A DNA stretch of 64,000 bases from Cymbidium sinense (taxonomy: Eukaryota > Streptophyta > Magnoliopsida > Asparagales > Orchidaceae): contig JAKCPB010000357.1 of the NCBI GenBank assembly GCA_021442155.1, forward strand, positions 25,001 through 89,000, written 5' to 3'. Positions 11,332-22,705 of the stretch are shown piece after piece (the first letter of the stretch is position 1; the number at the start of each line of letters is the position of its first letter). The position numbers and the translations under genes were made by a program. The notes beneath the pieces were generated by a model. The model saw nothing but the letters and a program-made list of their open reading frames with translations, was not told where the DNA came from and did not search any database.

Positions 11332-11815
11332 CCCTTCCTAAGCCATATGGCCTATCCCATGGACTTAGCGAAATATGAATCCAAATCAATCCAAAATAAA
11401 TTGCATTTCTCATAATAAATTTATATCTTCAATCATCTTCCTAAATATAAATCAAATCTACATTTAAATGGTCAAAACTAAATCAAATGAAATCAAAACC
11501 CTTCCTAAGCCATATGACCTATCCCATGGACTTAGCAAAATCTTAATCCAAATCAAGTCAAATCTAATTGATTTTATCACAAATCAATCATATTTTCAAA
11601 CATCTTCACAAATTTAAATGAAATATACATTTAAATCATTAAAACTAAATCAAACCAAATCAAAATCCAAAACTAAGCCACATGAACAACTCCATGGACT
11701 TAGCCAAATTCCTTCATTCCAAAACCCAAATTCAATTGATTTTCTCATGAATCAATCATACCTTCAATCATATTCACAAATATAAATAAAATCTACAATC
11801 ATCAAACCAAAAATC
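11332..11815 (+). repeat. ~166-bp tandem repeat inside LTR A (three units)
   Basis: Units begin near 11332, 11499 and 11665. Each contains CCTAAGCCATATG-like sequence, CATGGACTTAGC and an AATTGATTTT...AATCAATCAT core. The equivalent part of LTR C has a different, shorter-period expansion (41524-41860). Confidence 0.8.
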
Positions 11816-11989
11816 AGCCCAAGCCAAACCCAACTTAACCCTTTTGACTTAAAATGTTCAAATGATCCAAAACCCATTTGAACCCAAGCCAATTGTAATT
11901 GAATTTATATATCAATCCCAAAATCCATATATAAACTCAACTAAATCGAACTCAACCCAAAATCAAGCCAACTAAAACCAATTGGTCCA

Positions 11990-12800
11990 CTTGACCCAAA
12001 GTGATTTGACCTATTTGAGCCTAGTTTTAATCCTACCCAAATTAGGTGAACCAAGCCCATCAAAACCTCCCATCATGATTGTTGATCACCCTTGATCAAT
12101 TATCACAAATTGTCAAGTCAACTTAGTCATTTGACCAAGTCAATAACCCATATGAACCCAAACTAGCAAATTACAACCTAAGATAAATCCCTTGAAACCA
12201 ATGATTCATACCAAATCAAAATCAATATTTGAATGACTTGACCTTCAGTTGAGTCAAACCAAACCCAATTGGACCTCTTAACCCAAGTTGACCCAAATTG
12301 ACCTAAAGGACCAAATTAGGTCAAATCAAAATATAAACCAAATTGATTATGATCAATGGCTCAAGTTCATTCCAAATTGATTGTTGAACTTGACCAGAGC
12401 CATGATTGGATCCAATTGAACCCAATTTACCTACTTAGCCCAAATTAAACTAAAGGTTCAAGATGGCCTAAATCAAAACCAAATCTAAATTAATTGAAAA
12501 TAATGCCTACAATCATCTTCAATTGGTCAACTTAATCCAAACCAACACCCAAGCCAATTTTGTCAATTTGATCAAATTGGTCAACTTAACCCATTTGACC
12601 CAAATGAATTCAAATGAGCCAAAATCAAATCTAAGCTAAACTAAACAAAACAAATTGAACCAAAATAACCCAAATGATCATATGAACTTGACCAACCCTT
12701 GGTTTGACCCAATTTGACCAATTGGTCAACTTGACCAACAAACCAATTTGACCTAAATGAGTCAAATTAAGCCAAACCTAACAAATCAACTCAAATTGAC
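11990..12800 (+). promoter_or_regulatory. dense TTGACC/GGTCAA (W-box-like) field in LTR A
   Basis: About 800 bp in which TTGACC, TTGACT and their complement GGTCAA recur every 20-40 bp, often back to back (CCAATTGGTCAACTTGACC). TTGAC(C/T) is the core of the W-box bound by WRKY transcription factors. The same field is present, reversed, at 40150-41060 in LTR C. That it regulates anything is inference. Confidence 0.45.
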
Positions 12801-13919
12801 TTGAAATTTGGGCTTACCCACTTTTGGTTCATATCAAATCTACCCAAATTAAATCCAATTCCAAATGATCATTCTACCCTTGGGTTAAGGGCATCACATA
12901 AGACAAATCATCATGTAAGTGGTCATTTCCATTCCTTGGCCACTTGGTACTCTCCCAATGGTCCACCTAGGCACCTAGGACACTGCCCTAACCCGAAGGG
13001 TGGTTGGGTAGACCCATGGGAGGTGAAATCACCTCACCCTCCCCATTGCAGCATTTGAAACCCATAGACACCCATGATTCCTCCTTGGCGACACCTCCAC
13101 ACCTTCAACCAACCAAGCCAACTCACCTCCTCCCTACCACCCATGACTGAGATGGCTGGACTAGAAGCCAAACATCCCACCATCCAATCAAGATGAAGGG
13201 GGGTATACATCCCCTCGTTTCCACTCAAACACACAAAAAACATTCCTTAGAACTCTAGCTACTCAAGATGAGCCTTCCTAGAGCCTTTCCTCCCAAGCTC
13301 ATTCCTCAATCAAAAATGCCATTCTTGTTGGTCCCAAAATAGTACAGTCCCACTTCCAACCTAACTTCCCCATTCTCTATCAAACTCAAAATAAATTTGC
13401 ACACACCTTCCCTAAGCCTCGTCGAGCAAGAACGAATCATCTCCCAAGCAGCGAGGTGGGACTTGATCAAAGCCAAGCTCCAAATCATTCATTCATGGCC
13501 TTTGAGTGAACATCAAGGAATTGATCCAATTCTTTGCTCCAACTTCATCTCCACTAGATGAAGCTTCCTCAATCATTTGAGCTACGGTCTTGAGCTCAGG
13601 TGAGGTATGCTTCCAAAAAGATCCTTAGGCAAAATGGGTTGGAGCTTTTCAAAAAAAACTTAAATCTCGTGTGATCTTGACTATTGGATCCCCTTTGATT
13701 GATGTCATGAAGGTGTGGGAGTTTTTTGGAGTTGATATGAGCTCGGGTAAGCTTGGATCAAGTGAGCATGTAGATACTTCATTCTCCCTCACGCATGATG
13801 TTAGATCACGCACCGTCTCTCATGATCAAAATGGATAGTGTGATTAGATCCACTAGATCGATCTAATTTAATCTATTAAGTGGGGTTAATCATAGTTGTT
13901 AGATCTTAGATTGGACGTG

Positions 13920-14015
13920 GATGAAAAGCGCATCGCCGCCATGTAGCAGTCGGATAAGTTTTAAGTAGCCAATCGCGGTGCCATGTGGAAAGCATGCGCC
14001 GCATGCCATGTGGAT
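13920..14015 (+). promoter_or_regulatory. GC-richer patch with CCATGTGG boxes in LTR A
   Basis: Within a very AT-rich LTR this patch carries GCCGCCATG, CCAATCGCGG, CATGCGCCGCATG and two CCATGTGG boxes (E-box core CANNTG). The matching patch in LTR C (38975-39065) keeps three CCACATGG boxes. It may be a U3 promoter or enhancer element; no TATA box is shared by both copies. Confidence 0.35.
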
Positions 14016-15329
14016 AGATTAGGCTTTAATTAGATTAAATTAATCATTTTTAATGGCTTAAACTTAAAAAAATCATAAAAATAATAGAGAAATAAAAAAT
14101 GGAAATAAATAGTCATTTTAAAAATATTTCAGAGGAGAATTAAGTAAAAATGATCTTAATCAATTTTGAACAGTAATTAAGGATTTAATTGCAAAATTTA
14201 TTAGCTTAATTACTCCTTAATTACTTGAGAAATTAATCCCAAATTTTGTGGGTTAATTTAATGGGATGACCTTATTGCTCACTTAATTAGGAAAATTGAC
14301 TAATTAAACCTTAACTACTCTTTTAAGTTAATTAATGATTAATTAATCACTTGAATAGTAACAAATTGGTTAATTAAGTTTATTAATCATTGTTAAGATG
14401 TGAACTAAGGAATAGGGTTCGGACCCCTTTCCCTTAGTTCATTTTACCCTTTTTAAAATAAAATTAATTAAGATTTAACTAATTAATTATATCACTTAAT
14501 CAAATTAAAATCATAATCACATTGGACCTGAATTAATTAAATCATGGGATAGATCTTTAAGTGTTTAATAACCTAAAGAAGTTTAATGAAATTATGGTTT
14601 ATCCACATGTGTGGAAAACCATAAGAGTAATTAATTAAGTCCTTTAATCTAATTAACTATTAATCATGAGCCAGCATTAGGCCCCTTTTATTTCCTAGAA
14701 TCATTCTAAGTTTATTTTCCATGCATATCATGTTGGCTCATAATTATTTAGTTAATTACTTTGAGGTGACATAGGTAAGAGTAATTAATTCATCTAATTA
14801 AGGCTTCAACTTAATTACATTTCCTTAAATTAAATCAAACCAATGTGGGAATGGGTTTAAAATAATAAGTAATGATTTCTCTTCTCTTCTTTAAATAAAA
14901 TCAAATCCAAAAGTTAATTAATAAAGAAGCTTTGGTTTGCTTTTAAATAATCTTATTTGATTTGATTGTCCTTAGAACTAGTTTGGTTGAATGAATCACA
15001 TGCTTATATTTGATTTTCCTCTTTCCAATCATGTTAAATTTAGTATGTCATCTGAATTCATGCATCCATCTTTTCAAAATCAAGTAAAATAAAATGGATA
15101 TTTTTATGTAAGCTTGCATGTGTTGATTTAGTTTAATATATGTGTGTCTATTATCATTATTAAATCCAAATATATTTTTCAAAAGTTAATAAATGAATAA
15201 TAATATGTGTTATGATGCTAGTTATAAATACATAAAAAATGCATGTGCTTATAGCTTAAGTGTATGAATGTTGAATTCTCTTTTTTCTATTCATGTGTTG
15301 ATTTAGATAAGATTGAATGGTAATGAGTA

Positions 15330-15940
15330 TATAGTCTGGATATCTACGGGACACGAGGCTTTAGCCACCCCAAAAAGGTCATTTGATTACCTCATTTCCC
15401 TGGTTTAATAACGGCACGTACCCATTTGATTTCATTCTAATGTATTTCAACATTAGAATTTGGATACTTTAATTCATATATATAAATGATTCAATCAAAC
15501 AAAATATACAATGTTTGCATGATTTTCTTTCCCTCATTTATGTATACATCCATGTGTGTGTCCAAGAAAAACAAGTATATAGTGGACATCCAGAATATGA
15601 GGCTTTAGTTAGCCCCAAGGAGGTCATTTGATTACCTCACTTCCTGGTTTAACAATGACACATACTTTTTGTATCTTTGTACATGTATATGTATATGTGA
15701 ATAGTGAATGAAAATCCCATTTTACATTAAAATTGCATGCATTCATAATTGACTAAGTGGTTGAATTAATTAGCCATATGATTTAGAGGTTACTTCCTAT
15801 GTTCATGTATACGAATTTACATATGTTTGAATGCAAATGGGTATATAGTCTAGACATCTCGAGAATACGAGGCTTTAGCTAGCTCCAAAGAGGTCATTTG
15901 ATTACTTCACCTCCCTGGTTTAACAATGGCACATGCTTAT
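15330..15940 (+). repeat. three ~250-bp modules inside LTR A
   Basis: Three copies, near 15330, 15575 and 15840, of a block containing AGTATATAGTCTGGATATCT, CGAGGCTTTAGC, GGTCATTTGATTACCTCA and CCTGGTTTAA. The same block occurs twice in LTR B (about 28310 and 28545, reversed) and once each in LTR C (about 37680) and LTR D (about 54040). Confidence 0.8.
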
Positions 15941-18491
15941 TTAATTTCATTCTTATGTCATTTTGTATAAGAATTTGGATAAAGTTTTAAATTAATATGT
16001 TTAAATAATTCAATCAAATAAAATATAAATTCTAAACAAACACATACATTCATAATTTAAGTGTGCTAAAATATGTTACATGTATAAATACAGATAGGAT
16101 TATATCATATTCTTGTTACATGTGATGGAAAGGAATTATTTAGTATATGTCATGTGGTAGTAATTCAATTAAATTAATCTAAAGATGCATTTCATTTCGA
16201 TTAAGATTATTTAAAGTGATCCTAAACTTGGGATTAATTAAATCATTTAATAAGCCATTCTAAAGAGAACTAAATCAAATTAATATACTTTAGAAAGTGA
16301 CTTACGGTAGGGATTAAGAAGGGCAATCCTCTTTTCCTCTCTTTATAATAGTTAGTTGCTAAGTGTAATCAAATGAAACAAAAAAAATATAAATTAAACT
16401 ACTTCAAGTGAAATCAACCTTTTATGTTAAAATGAATCCTTTTACACTTAGAAAATACAACACTAATGTCTAACGAGACTTACCACACAAGCCTTAATAC
16501 CCACATTAGAATTAAGTCACCACTTCTAGCTCTAAGTTAGGATGGTGTATGATGTGATATATGTTTTGTTTTATGATGTATTATTTTAGATCGGATGTTA
16601 GGGTGTATGCTTCATAGGCGGATGATAGGCCAATATTAGCCTAATCATTTTCTACATGGGATTATACTTGATGCTTAAAATAAATGTGAATGCTCTTTTT
16701 ACAGGTTACTTAAATCCTTAAGCATAATCCAAGTTAGGATAGGTGGGCTTAGTTACCCATGTGTAGGGTCTAAGTCCAAATTATAAATACAACTGCTTGA
16801 GATTATATGTATATTTTGCTAACCTTTATTTGTCAGGTGTAGTTAGATTTACTTTTCACACATAAAGGTAATTTTTAATAGGAATTAGGATTAGTGCTAT
16901 GGGGGATTAGGATGAGCAATGACCAGAAGGCTTTGTCCTGGGGTACCATATGATGTCTTTGAAGCAAGAACCATCCAAATCCAAGAAAGAACCAAATCAA
17001 AAATGCAGATATGAAGAAAGAAGACCCCCATAGCATTGAATACAATTATAATTATTCTTTCATATTCCGTTGTATAAGGGTAGAGCTGCTACTATTTATC
17101 TCTTGGGTTATGCTGGTACCTAATCGACCTTTATTCTTTATGATAGTTTATATAATTGTTTGATGTCATATTTACATTTTGCATTAGGATGGCATGCTTT
17201 TCATAGTTTGTTAAATGATTGATGCTTTAATGTGTGGCTTGGATATGATTAGGCTCTTAAAATAAAAATAACTTTTCTACACAACTAATCACTCAGAACT
17301 AAATTTTAAACAACTCATAACCTCATCATAAAGCCTAAGACATAAATATAATAATTAAAAGATTTAGCAACCCTTTACTATATGGTTGTATGTTTCACAT
17401 CATACATGCATATTCTTTCTCTCTTGAACGTGAAAGATCTCCATCCTTGCACGATAAATGAATGCTTGACCAGTGAGGGTATCCCTTATGATGGAGAATA
17501 CCTTGTTCTAGCTGATTTATCCCATAACCTATTTCATCATGCATTTAGGAAAAATATATATGAAAGCCTCTATCAAAATGATGTGTCTAAAATGAAATAA
17601 AATTTGAAAAGATTTTTGCATCTATAAATTAAGTCATATGCTCATACCACTCATGCTCTAGTCTCTTACAGAGTGTGTTTAGGACTTTAGTCACTTTCTA
17701 ATTAAATAACTACCCTAGCTATCTTGCAATCCATAAGACTGGACTACATGGCTTTAAAATCATAGAGTTAGCAACAACTCCATTTTAAGTCCGAGTGGAT
17801 AATTTATTCTCTTGTGGAGGTAAACCCTTATGTCCACTGCTTAGATTTTGGTCATGCTTTAGCTCATACTAAAGCTCCCTATATTTGGAATCCGAGGCAA
17901 CTATTTTCTTCAGGATATGAGCATAAATCATCACCTCTTAGGCATTCTCATAACCTTATGTTGCTGGATTATAAGCCATAGTAATTAAATTTCAACTCAA
18001 AACATATAAATCTCCTCAACTTTAAAATTATAAAGCCCAACCATAAGATAGATTGGAATGCTCACTAGGCCTCCTAGTATCATGAGCATTTCCTACTTAT
18101 TTCATTTGGATTCCAAAAATAAATCTTCTCCTTGAACTTTTTCATTTGATTTTCCAAATACAACCAATCCTTTAATAGTCTAACCTTGAAATCTTTGGAG
18201 AATAATTGTCTACTTTAATCGAGTATTAGAAAATTTCATTTCCTAAAATGTATTTAACTATGGAGGCTTACCTCCATAGGGATCTTAAAAACTTGGTTTA
18301 ATATAAACCTACTTTATTCACCCATGTAAAGTAGGGAAAAATCTACATTTGAAGGCCCATCATGCCTTTAGAGTCCTTATTTATTAGGGCCATTGTATGA
18401 TGCCTCTATATTTTTAGATAGTACATATACTCAATGTTTACTTGATCACCTCAAAAGTACCCCCTCCCTACATGATGCATGGTGTCCTACA

Positions 18492-18800
18492 TCCAAAATA
18501 AATACCACAAGGTCCTGCCTTATTCATTGAATCTCTCAACACCATCCTTTCTTTTGGGGTTTGGAGATGTCGATCCTCAAGCAGGCAAAGGGTTCTTAGA
18601 CTTATAATGTTGATTGATACACCTGGGTCAACCAAAACTCTAGATAGCCTATATCTGCCAACATCCACTTTAATGTAAAGATGCGGTTGTGATAAATCAT
18701 CCCTAGAAGTAAATCTTCATCACTGAATGTAACTCCTAAGATGTCCTTCAAGTGGCATGCCTCACCTGTAGTAGTGGTCACTAGCATATCTCTAGATCAA
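18492..18800 (-). pseudogene. Tat/gypsy element 1: protease, active-site half
   Basis: Two overlapping minus-strand frames (18602-18787 and 18468-18668) give ILGVTFSDEDLLLGMIYHN and then SRVLVDPGVSINIISL. These correspond to the ITFTDEDL...HN segment and the active-site loop of gypsy aspartic proteases, where D-T/S-G is usual and D-P-G is read here. A frameshift separates the two parts. The reading continues to MNKAGPCGIYFG and then runs into the LTR end. The rest of the domain lies at 10871-11031, so the gene was whole before the LTR inserted. Confidence 0.75.
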
Positions 18801-19696
18801 GTAAGCCTTAATTAGAGATCTCTCATCTCTTTGGATAAGACAAGGACATCATATATGCTTAAAGCTAGAAATTATCTAAGGTGAGCTTGACATTGTAATC
18901 AACTCGGCTTGGTCCTCCACAAGTATATCCATGGGTGGAGCATCTTATGGAGGACTCTACTCACTAACCAATGACTTGCTTACCCTTATCACGAGGAGAT
19001 ACCCAAGGTAGAACTTTGCCACCATGTAGTTGACTTATGACATCTTGGAATGATGAGCTTGTGGAAAGTTCTACTTCTCAGCATACCTATAGCTCTCTAT
19101 GGGATCCTTAGTCATTGACTCCAAGTCAATCTCAAGAGGTGAACTGATTGATTCAGGAAGGTAGTCTTACTCAAATTAAAGGAAGGGATTGGAACTACTA
19201 TATATATTATTTTAGAGCTTTCAATAGGAATAAAATCAAGAGCATCAGTAGACAATATATAAGTAGAATCCTTTCTTCATTAATTTTTTTGTGGAGTACA
19301 TGATAGAAATACATAAAGTAAGGAGTAAGTGAATTTAGTGCCCTTATCATACAACACTCCTTAGTAGAAGAGCTAGCAGAAGGTGGTAGCTACAATAGTG
19401 GAGGGGAGGACTCGACGGTGGCACGGACTATCTAAAGTATGGTGAGATTTACCTCACCTCCCAAGTTATCCTTTGCAACTAGCAAACCTTCCTTGGTGTT
19501 GGAGGTTTGAGATACTTAGGCACATACAAGGAAAGCTTCTTGAACTTAGAAATGATTTCTTAGAGGTTTGAGATAGGAGATATCCTAACCTTCTTTGGTC
19601 TTAAGAGGATCACAAGTATCCCCAGGTTACTCTAGCTGGATGGTTTCTAATAAGTATTTCTTAGGGATAACTATGGCTCCCAACTTGTAGGCTGAG
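18801..19696 (-). pseudogene. Tat/gypsy element 1: gag-protease linker
   Basis: This lies between the recognisable gag and protease parts in the order expected on the minus strand. Only short fragments can be read in any frame, and no zinc knuckle was found. It is assigned by position and by the absence of any other identity. Confidence 0.5.
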
Positions 19697-20560
19697 CTAG
19701 TCCTTAAAAGTGATATAATTCTCTAAGACCTGGAAAAACATGCGGTGGTAGAGGCAATAGCTAGGATCATCGCTCTTGCCCACTTCTGGTAGCCTCTTAG
19801 GCTCTGGTAATTGAAAGTAAAGTTTCTTTAAGAGATTCTTAAAGATTTTCCAAACTACCTCCCTCTTGAATGAATATGGCTTATTCAATCTATCTACATT
19901 AGTAAGTGGAAAGTAGCTACTTGGCATTGGATATTAATACCGCTACTGGGTAGGCTGCTGAGGTGGTGGAAATGGTCATTGTGGTGACTGTGGTGGCCAG
20001 TATGATGGCAGAGGTGGTGGAAGAGGAGGTGGAAAAGGAGGTTGCTACTCATAGTCTCTCACTAAACTCTGGTTGGGCTCTGTCCACTAACATAACGTCC
20101 ACTCTTCTCAAACACCTTCTGGCACTAGATGATTGGTAAAGGAAATTGTTTGGCTTCCTCTTGTAGGCTAGCCACCTTGTTGATTAAATTTCGAATGTTT
20201 TGATGGTAAAGCCCTTAAATATGAAGGCGGGCCATGGATATTCTTGAGAACAATCTCAATGGCATCTTATTAGGTGTGTTTAGCATTTCATGCTCAGTTA
20301 CCACGAGAATATAATCAATAAGGGACTTGTTGAGTTTCTCTCTATAATGATGGGCCTATCACCTCTCTGAGCTCAAAACCTCTTAATGAAGAGGTTCAAC
20401 TCAAAAAGTCTTCACCAAACCATTTAGTTATACCAATCAAATGCAACACCTTATACTATGAAAAAGCGAAGAGGAGTGCGACAACAAGTTGATCGGCTCT
20501 AAAGTGTGTAATGAGTTATTGTGGGTTGCCATTGCCATCAAAAATCTTGAAGGATGGTGG
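19697..20560 (-). pseudogene. Tat/gypsy element 1: gag
   Basis: At the 5' side (20450-20560) the minus strand reads FVPPSFKIFDGNGNPQ, the start of a Retrotrans_gag domain (F.PP.F..FDG.G.P). A proline-rich linker, with PPFPPPLPPPLPSYWPPQ, lies at about 19960-20045. The frame at 19697-19927 gives LPEPKRLPEVGKSDDPSYCLYHR, matching the conserved YC.YHR segment near the end of Tat gag proteins. The usual following H...C..F motif is damaged. Stops are frequent. The 5' UTR and 5' LTR are missing: at 20560 gag is cut directly into a telomere-like array. Confidence 0.8.
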
Positions 20561-21070
20561 CACAAAACCCTAAATAAAATTAAAACTAAATAAAAACCTA
20601 AACCTAAAATATAAACCCAAAAATAAAACCTAAAAGTAAAACCTAAACCCTAAACTAAAAAAATCTAAACCTAAAATAAATAAATAAACCTAAACTAAAC
20701 TAAAATAAATAAAATAAACCTAAACCTAAAATAAACTAAACATAAACCCTAAATAAATAATATAAAATAAATAAAAAATATACATAAACTAAAATAAAAA
20801 CCTAAAATAAACCTAAAAAAAATAAAATAAAAAAAAAACCTAAACCTAAAAAAAAAAAAAATAAAGCCTAAATAAAAAAAAAATAAAATAAAACTAAACT
20901 AAAAATAAACATAAATAAACCTAAACTAAAAATAAACTAAAATAAAAAAGCTAAACTAAAATAAATAAACCTAAACAAAATAAACTAAACTAAATAAAAT
21001 AAAAGATAAACCTAAATAAAATAACAAATAAAATAAATTAAAATAAAAAACTAAATAAACCTAAACCTAC

Positions 21071-21092
21071 CAGTTTACTTAAAAAAAAAACC
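21071..21092 (+). repeat. array spacer motif, copy 2
   Basis: CAGTTTACTTAAAAAAAAAA, preceded by AAACTAAATAAACCTAAACC as in the other copies. A C-rich array follows. Confidence 0.75.
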
Positions 21093-22120
21093 AAACCATA
21101 AATTAACTAAACCCTAAACCCAAACCTAAAACCCTAAATACAAATACTAAACCCTAAAACCCTAAACTAACCCTAGACCTAAATCAAACCCTAAACTCTG
21201 ACCCTAAATACTAACCCTAACCTAAACTAAACCCACAAACTAGACTTTACCAACCCAAAACTAAACTAAACAAACCCTAAACCTAAATAATAAACCTAAA
21301 AACCCTAAACCTAAACTGAGCCTAAACCCCAAACCAAACCCTGAGCCACCTACCAATCCTATGACTAACCCATACCATGAGCCCCAATCTAAACACAAAC
21401 TGAGCCTCTACTGAGCCCAAACCCAACCCTATGCCCACCTAAACCTAAAACTAAAAACTAAATAAAACCTAAAAAAATAAAATAAAAATAAAAATAAAAT
21501 AAAATAAAATAAAAACTAAACTAAATAAACCTAAAAAATAAAATAAAAATAAAATAACTAAATAAAATAAAAATAAAATTAAATAAAATATAAAAACTAA
21601 AAAAAAATAAAAATAAAACTAAATAAATAAAATAAATAAAAGAAAAAAATAAAAAAAATAAAATAAACTAAAAATAAAATAAACCTAAATAAAATAAAAT
21701 AAAATAAAAATTAAACCTAACCTAAAATATCTTAAAACTAAATAAATAAAATAAAATAAGCTAAACTAAAAAAATTAAAATAAAAATAAAATAAAAGAAA
21801 ATAAACCTAAACTAAACTAAAATAAACTAAACTAAAATAATTAAAACCTAAACCTAATAAATAAACTAAACTAAACCTAAAATAAATAAAATAAACATAA
21901 ACCTAAACTAAATAAATAAAATAAACTAAAATAAACCTAAAACTAAATAAAATAAAATAAACCTAAATAAAACCTAAAACTTAAAATAAAATAAAATAAA
22001 CAAACCTAAAAATAAAAAAAAATAAAAAAATAAACTAAAATAAAAACTTAAACTAAAATAAATAAATAAAAAAATAAATAAAATAAATAAATAATAAATA
22101 AACTAAATAAACCTAAACCT

Positions 22121-22145
22121 CTGGTTTACTTAATTTAAAAAAAAC
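22121..22145 (+). repeat. array spacer motif, copy 3
   Basis: CTGGTTTACTTAATTTAAAA, preceded by ACTAAATAAACCTAAACC. CCCTAAA units and then the glycine-rich fragment B follow about 150 bp later. Confidence 0.8.
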
Positions 22146-22289
22146 CCTAAACCACAAGGCATAAACCCTAAAACCTAAACCTCAAAACCCTAAACCCTAA
22201 ACCTACTAAACTTAAAATAACTAAATAAATTTAAAATTAAACTTAAATCCTAAAACCTAATAAACCTAAACCTAAACCTAACCCTAAGA

Positions 22290-22705
22290 GGGCAACCTTG
22301 ATGGTAGAACATCAGTCAAACAGATCTAGATCTTGTGGTGGAGGAAAAGGGCCGGCGTTATCCGTGGTGGTGGGGGATCAGGTGTGGATATGGAGGTGTG
22401 GTGAGCATGGATTATGGAGGTGGGAGGGGAGTTACATGGTGGTGGCGGAGGGAGAGATCGAGATATGATGGTGGATCCCACTACTCGAGGCGGGGTGATG
22501 GGAACTAAAAAGAAGACGACTGATGCTTGCTTATGGAATTATGTCTTTCGAAGATGGTTCTAGTTACTAGTTTTGATTTGCGCTATGCGTGCTCATTTTC
22601 GATCTATGTCGTCGCTTGTATCTTAGAAAACATGGTTTATTACCTGGTTGATAAAATGGAAAAGAATAAATGTTGAATCTAAATTTGTTCTTCATTAAGA
22701 AAAAC
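22290..22705 (+). pseudogene. glycine-rich protein gene fragment, copy B
   Basis: Matches copy A along its length. Shared points are the lead-in ACCTTGATGGTAGAACATCA, a GGTGGTGGGGGATCAGG-type glycine-coding tract, GGAGGGAGAGATCGAGAT, a GGATCCCACTACTCGAGG stretch, and a 3' part with ATGTCGTCGCTTGTATCTTA and GTTGAATCTAAATTTGTTCT. Small deletions shift the frame repeatedly, so no protein could be made. The 3' end again leads into CCTAAA repeats. It differs from copy A by many substitutions and indels, so the two copies separated some time ago. Confidence 0.75.

Larger units (their letters stand above)
11032..18491 (+). mobile_element. very long solo LTR (Tat-type), copy A
   Basis: A 7.46-kb non-coding segment with TG...CA ends: TGACCTCACTTTTGGAGTG at 11032 and GGTGTCCTACA ending at 18491. 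It splits the protease gene of element 1. The same sequence, reversed, makes up 35993-42091 and, truncated, 25673-30060 and 51336-54665. At 42091 its TGACCTCAC end abuts the 3' UTR side of another Tat copy, which supports calling it an LTR read from TGACCTCAC to GGTGTCCNACA. Inside are a tandem repeat (11332-11815), a TTGACC-rich field (11990-12800), a GC-richer patch with CCATGTGG boxes (13920-14015), and three copies of a ~250-bp module (15330-15940). No 5-bp target duplication is evident (GCTAT before, TCCAA after). Short frames within it are not conserved between copies. Confidence 0.65.
20561..22289 (+). repeat. degenerate telomere-like array
   Basis: Begins at the cut gag gene with AAAACCCTAAATAAAAT. 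It is C-depleted from about 20560 to 21060, CCCTAAA-rich at 21095-21460 (with CCCTGAGCC variants at 21340-21430), C-depleted again to about 22115, and C-rich to the next glycine-rich fragment. No genes were seen. Confidence 0.85.

Noticed and set aside
12801..13488. Several 60-85-codon frames inside LTR A
   Set aside because: None is shared with the matching part of LTR C and none has a recognisable domain.
17382..17600. 72-codon plus-strand frame in LTR A
   Set aside because: Not conserved in LTRs B, C or D at the equivalent position.
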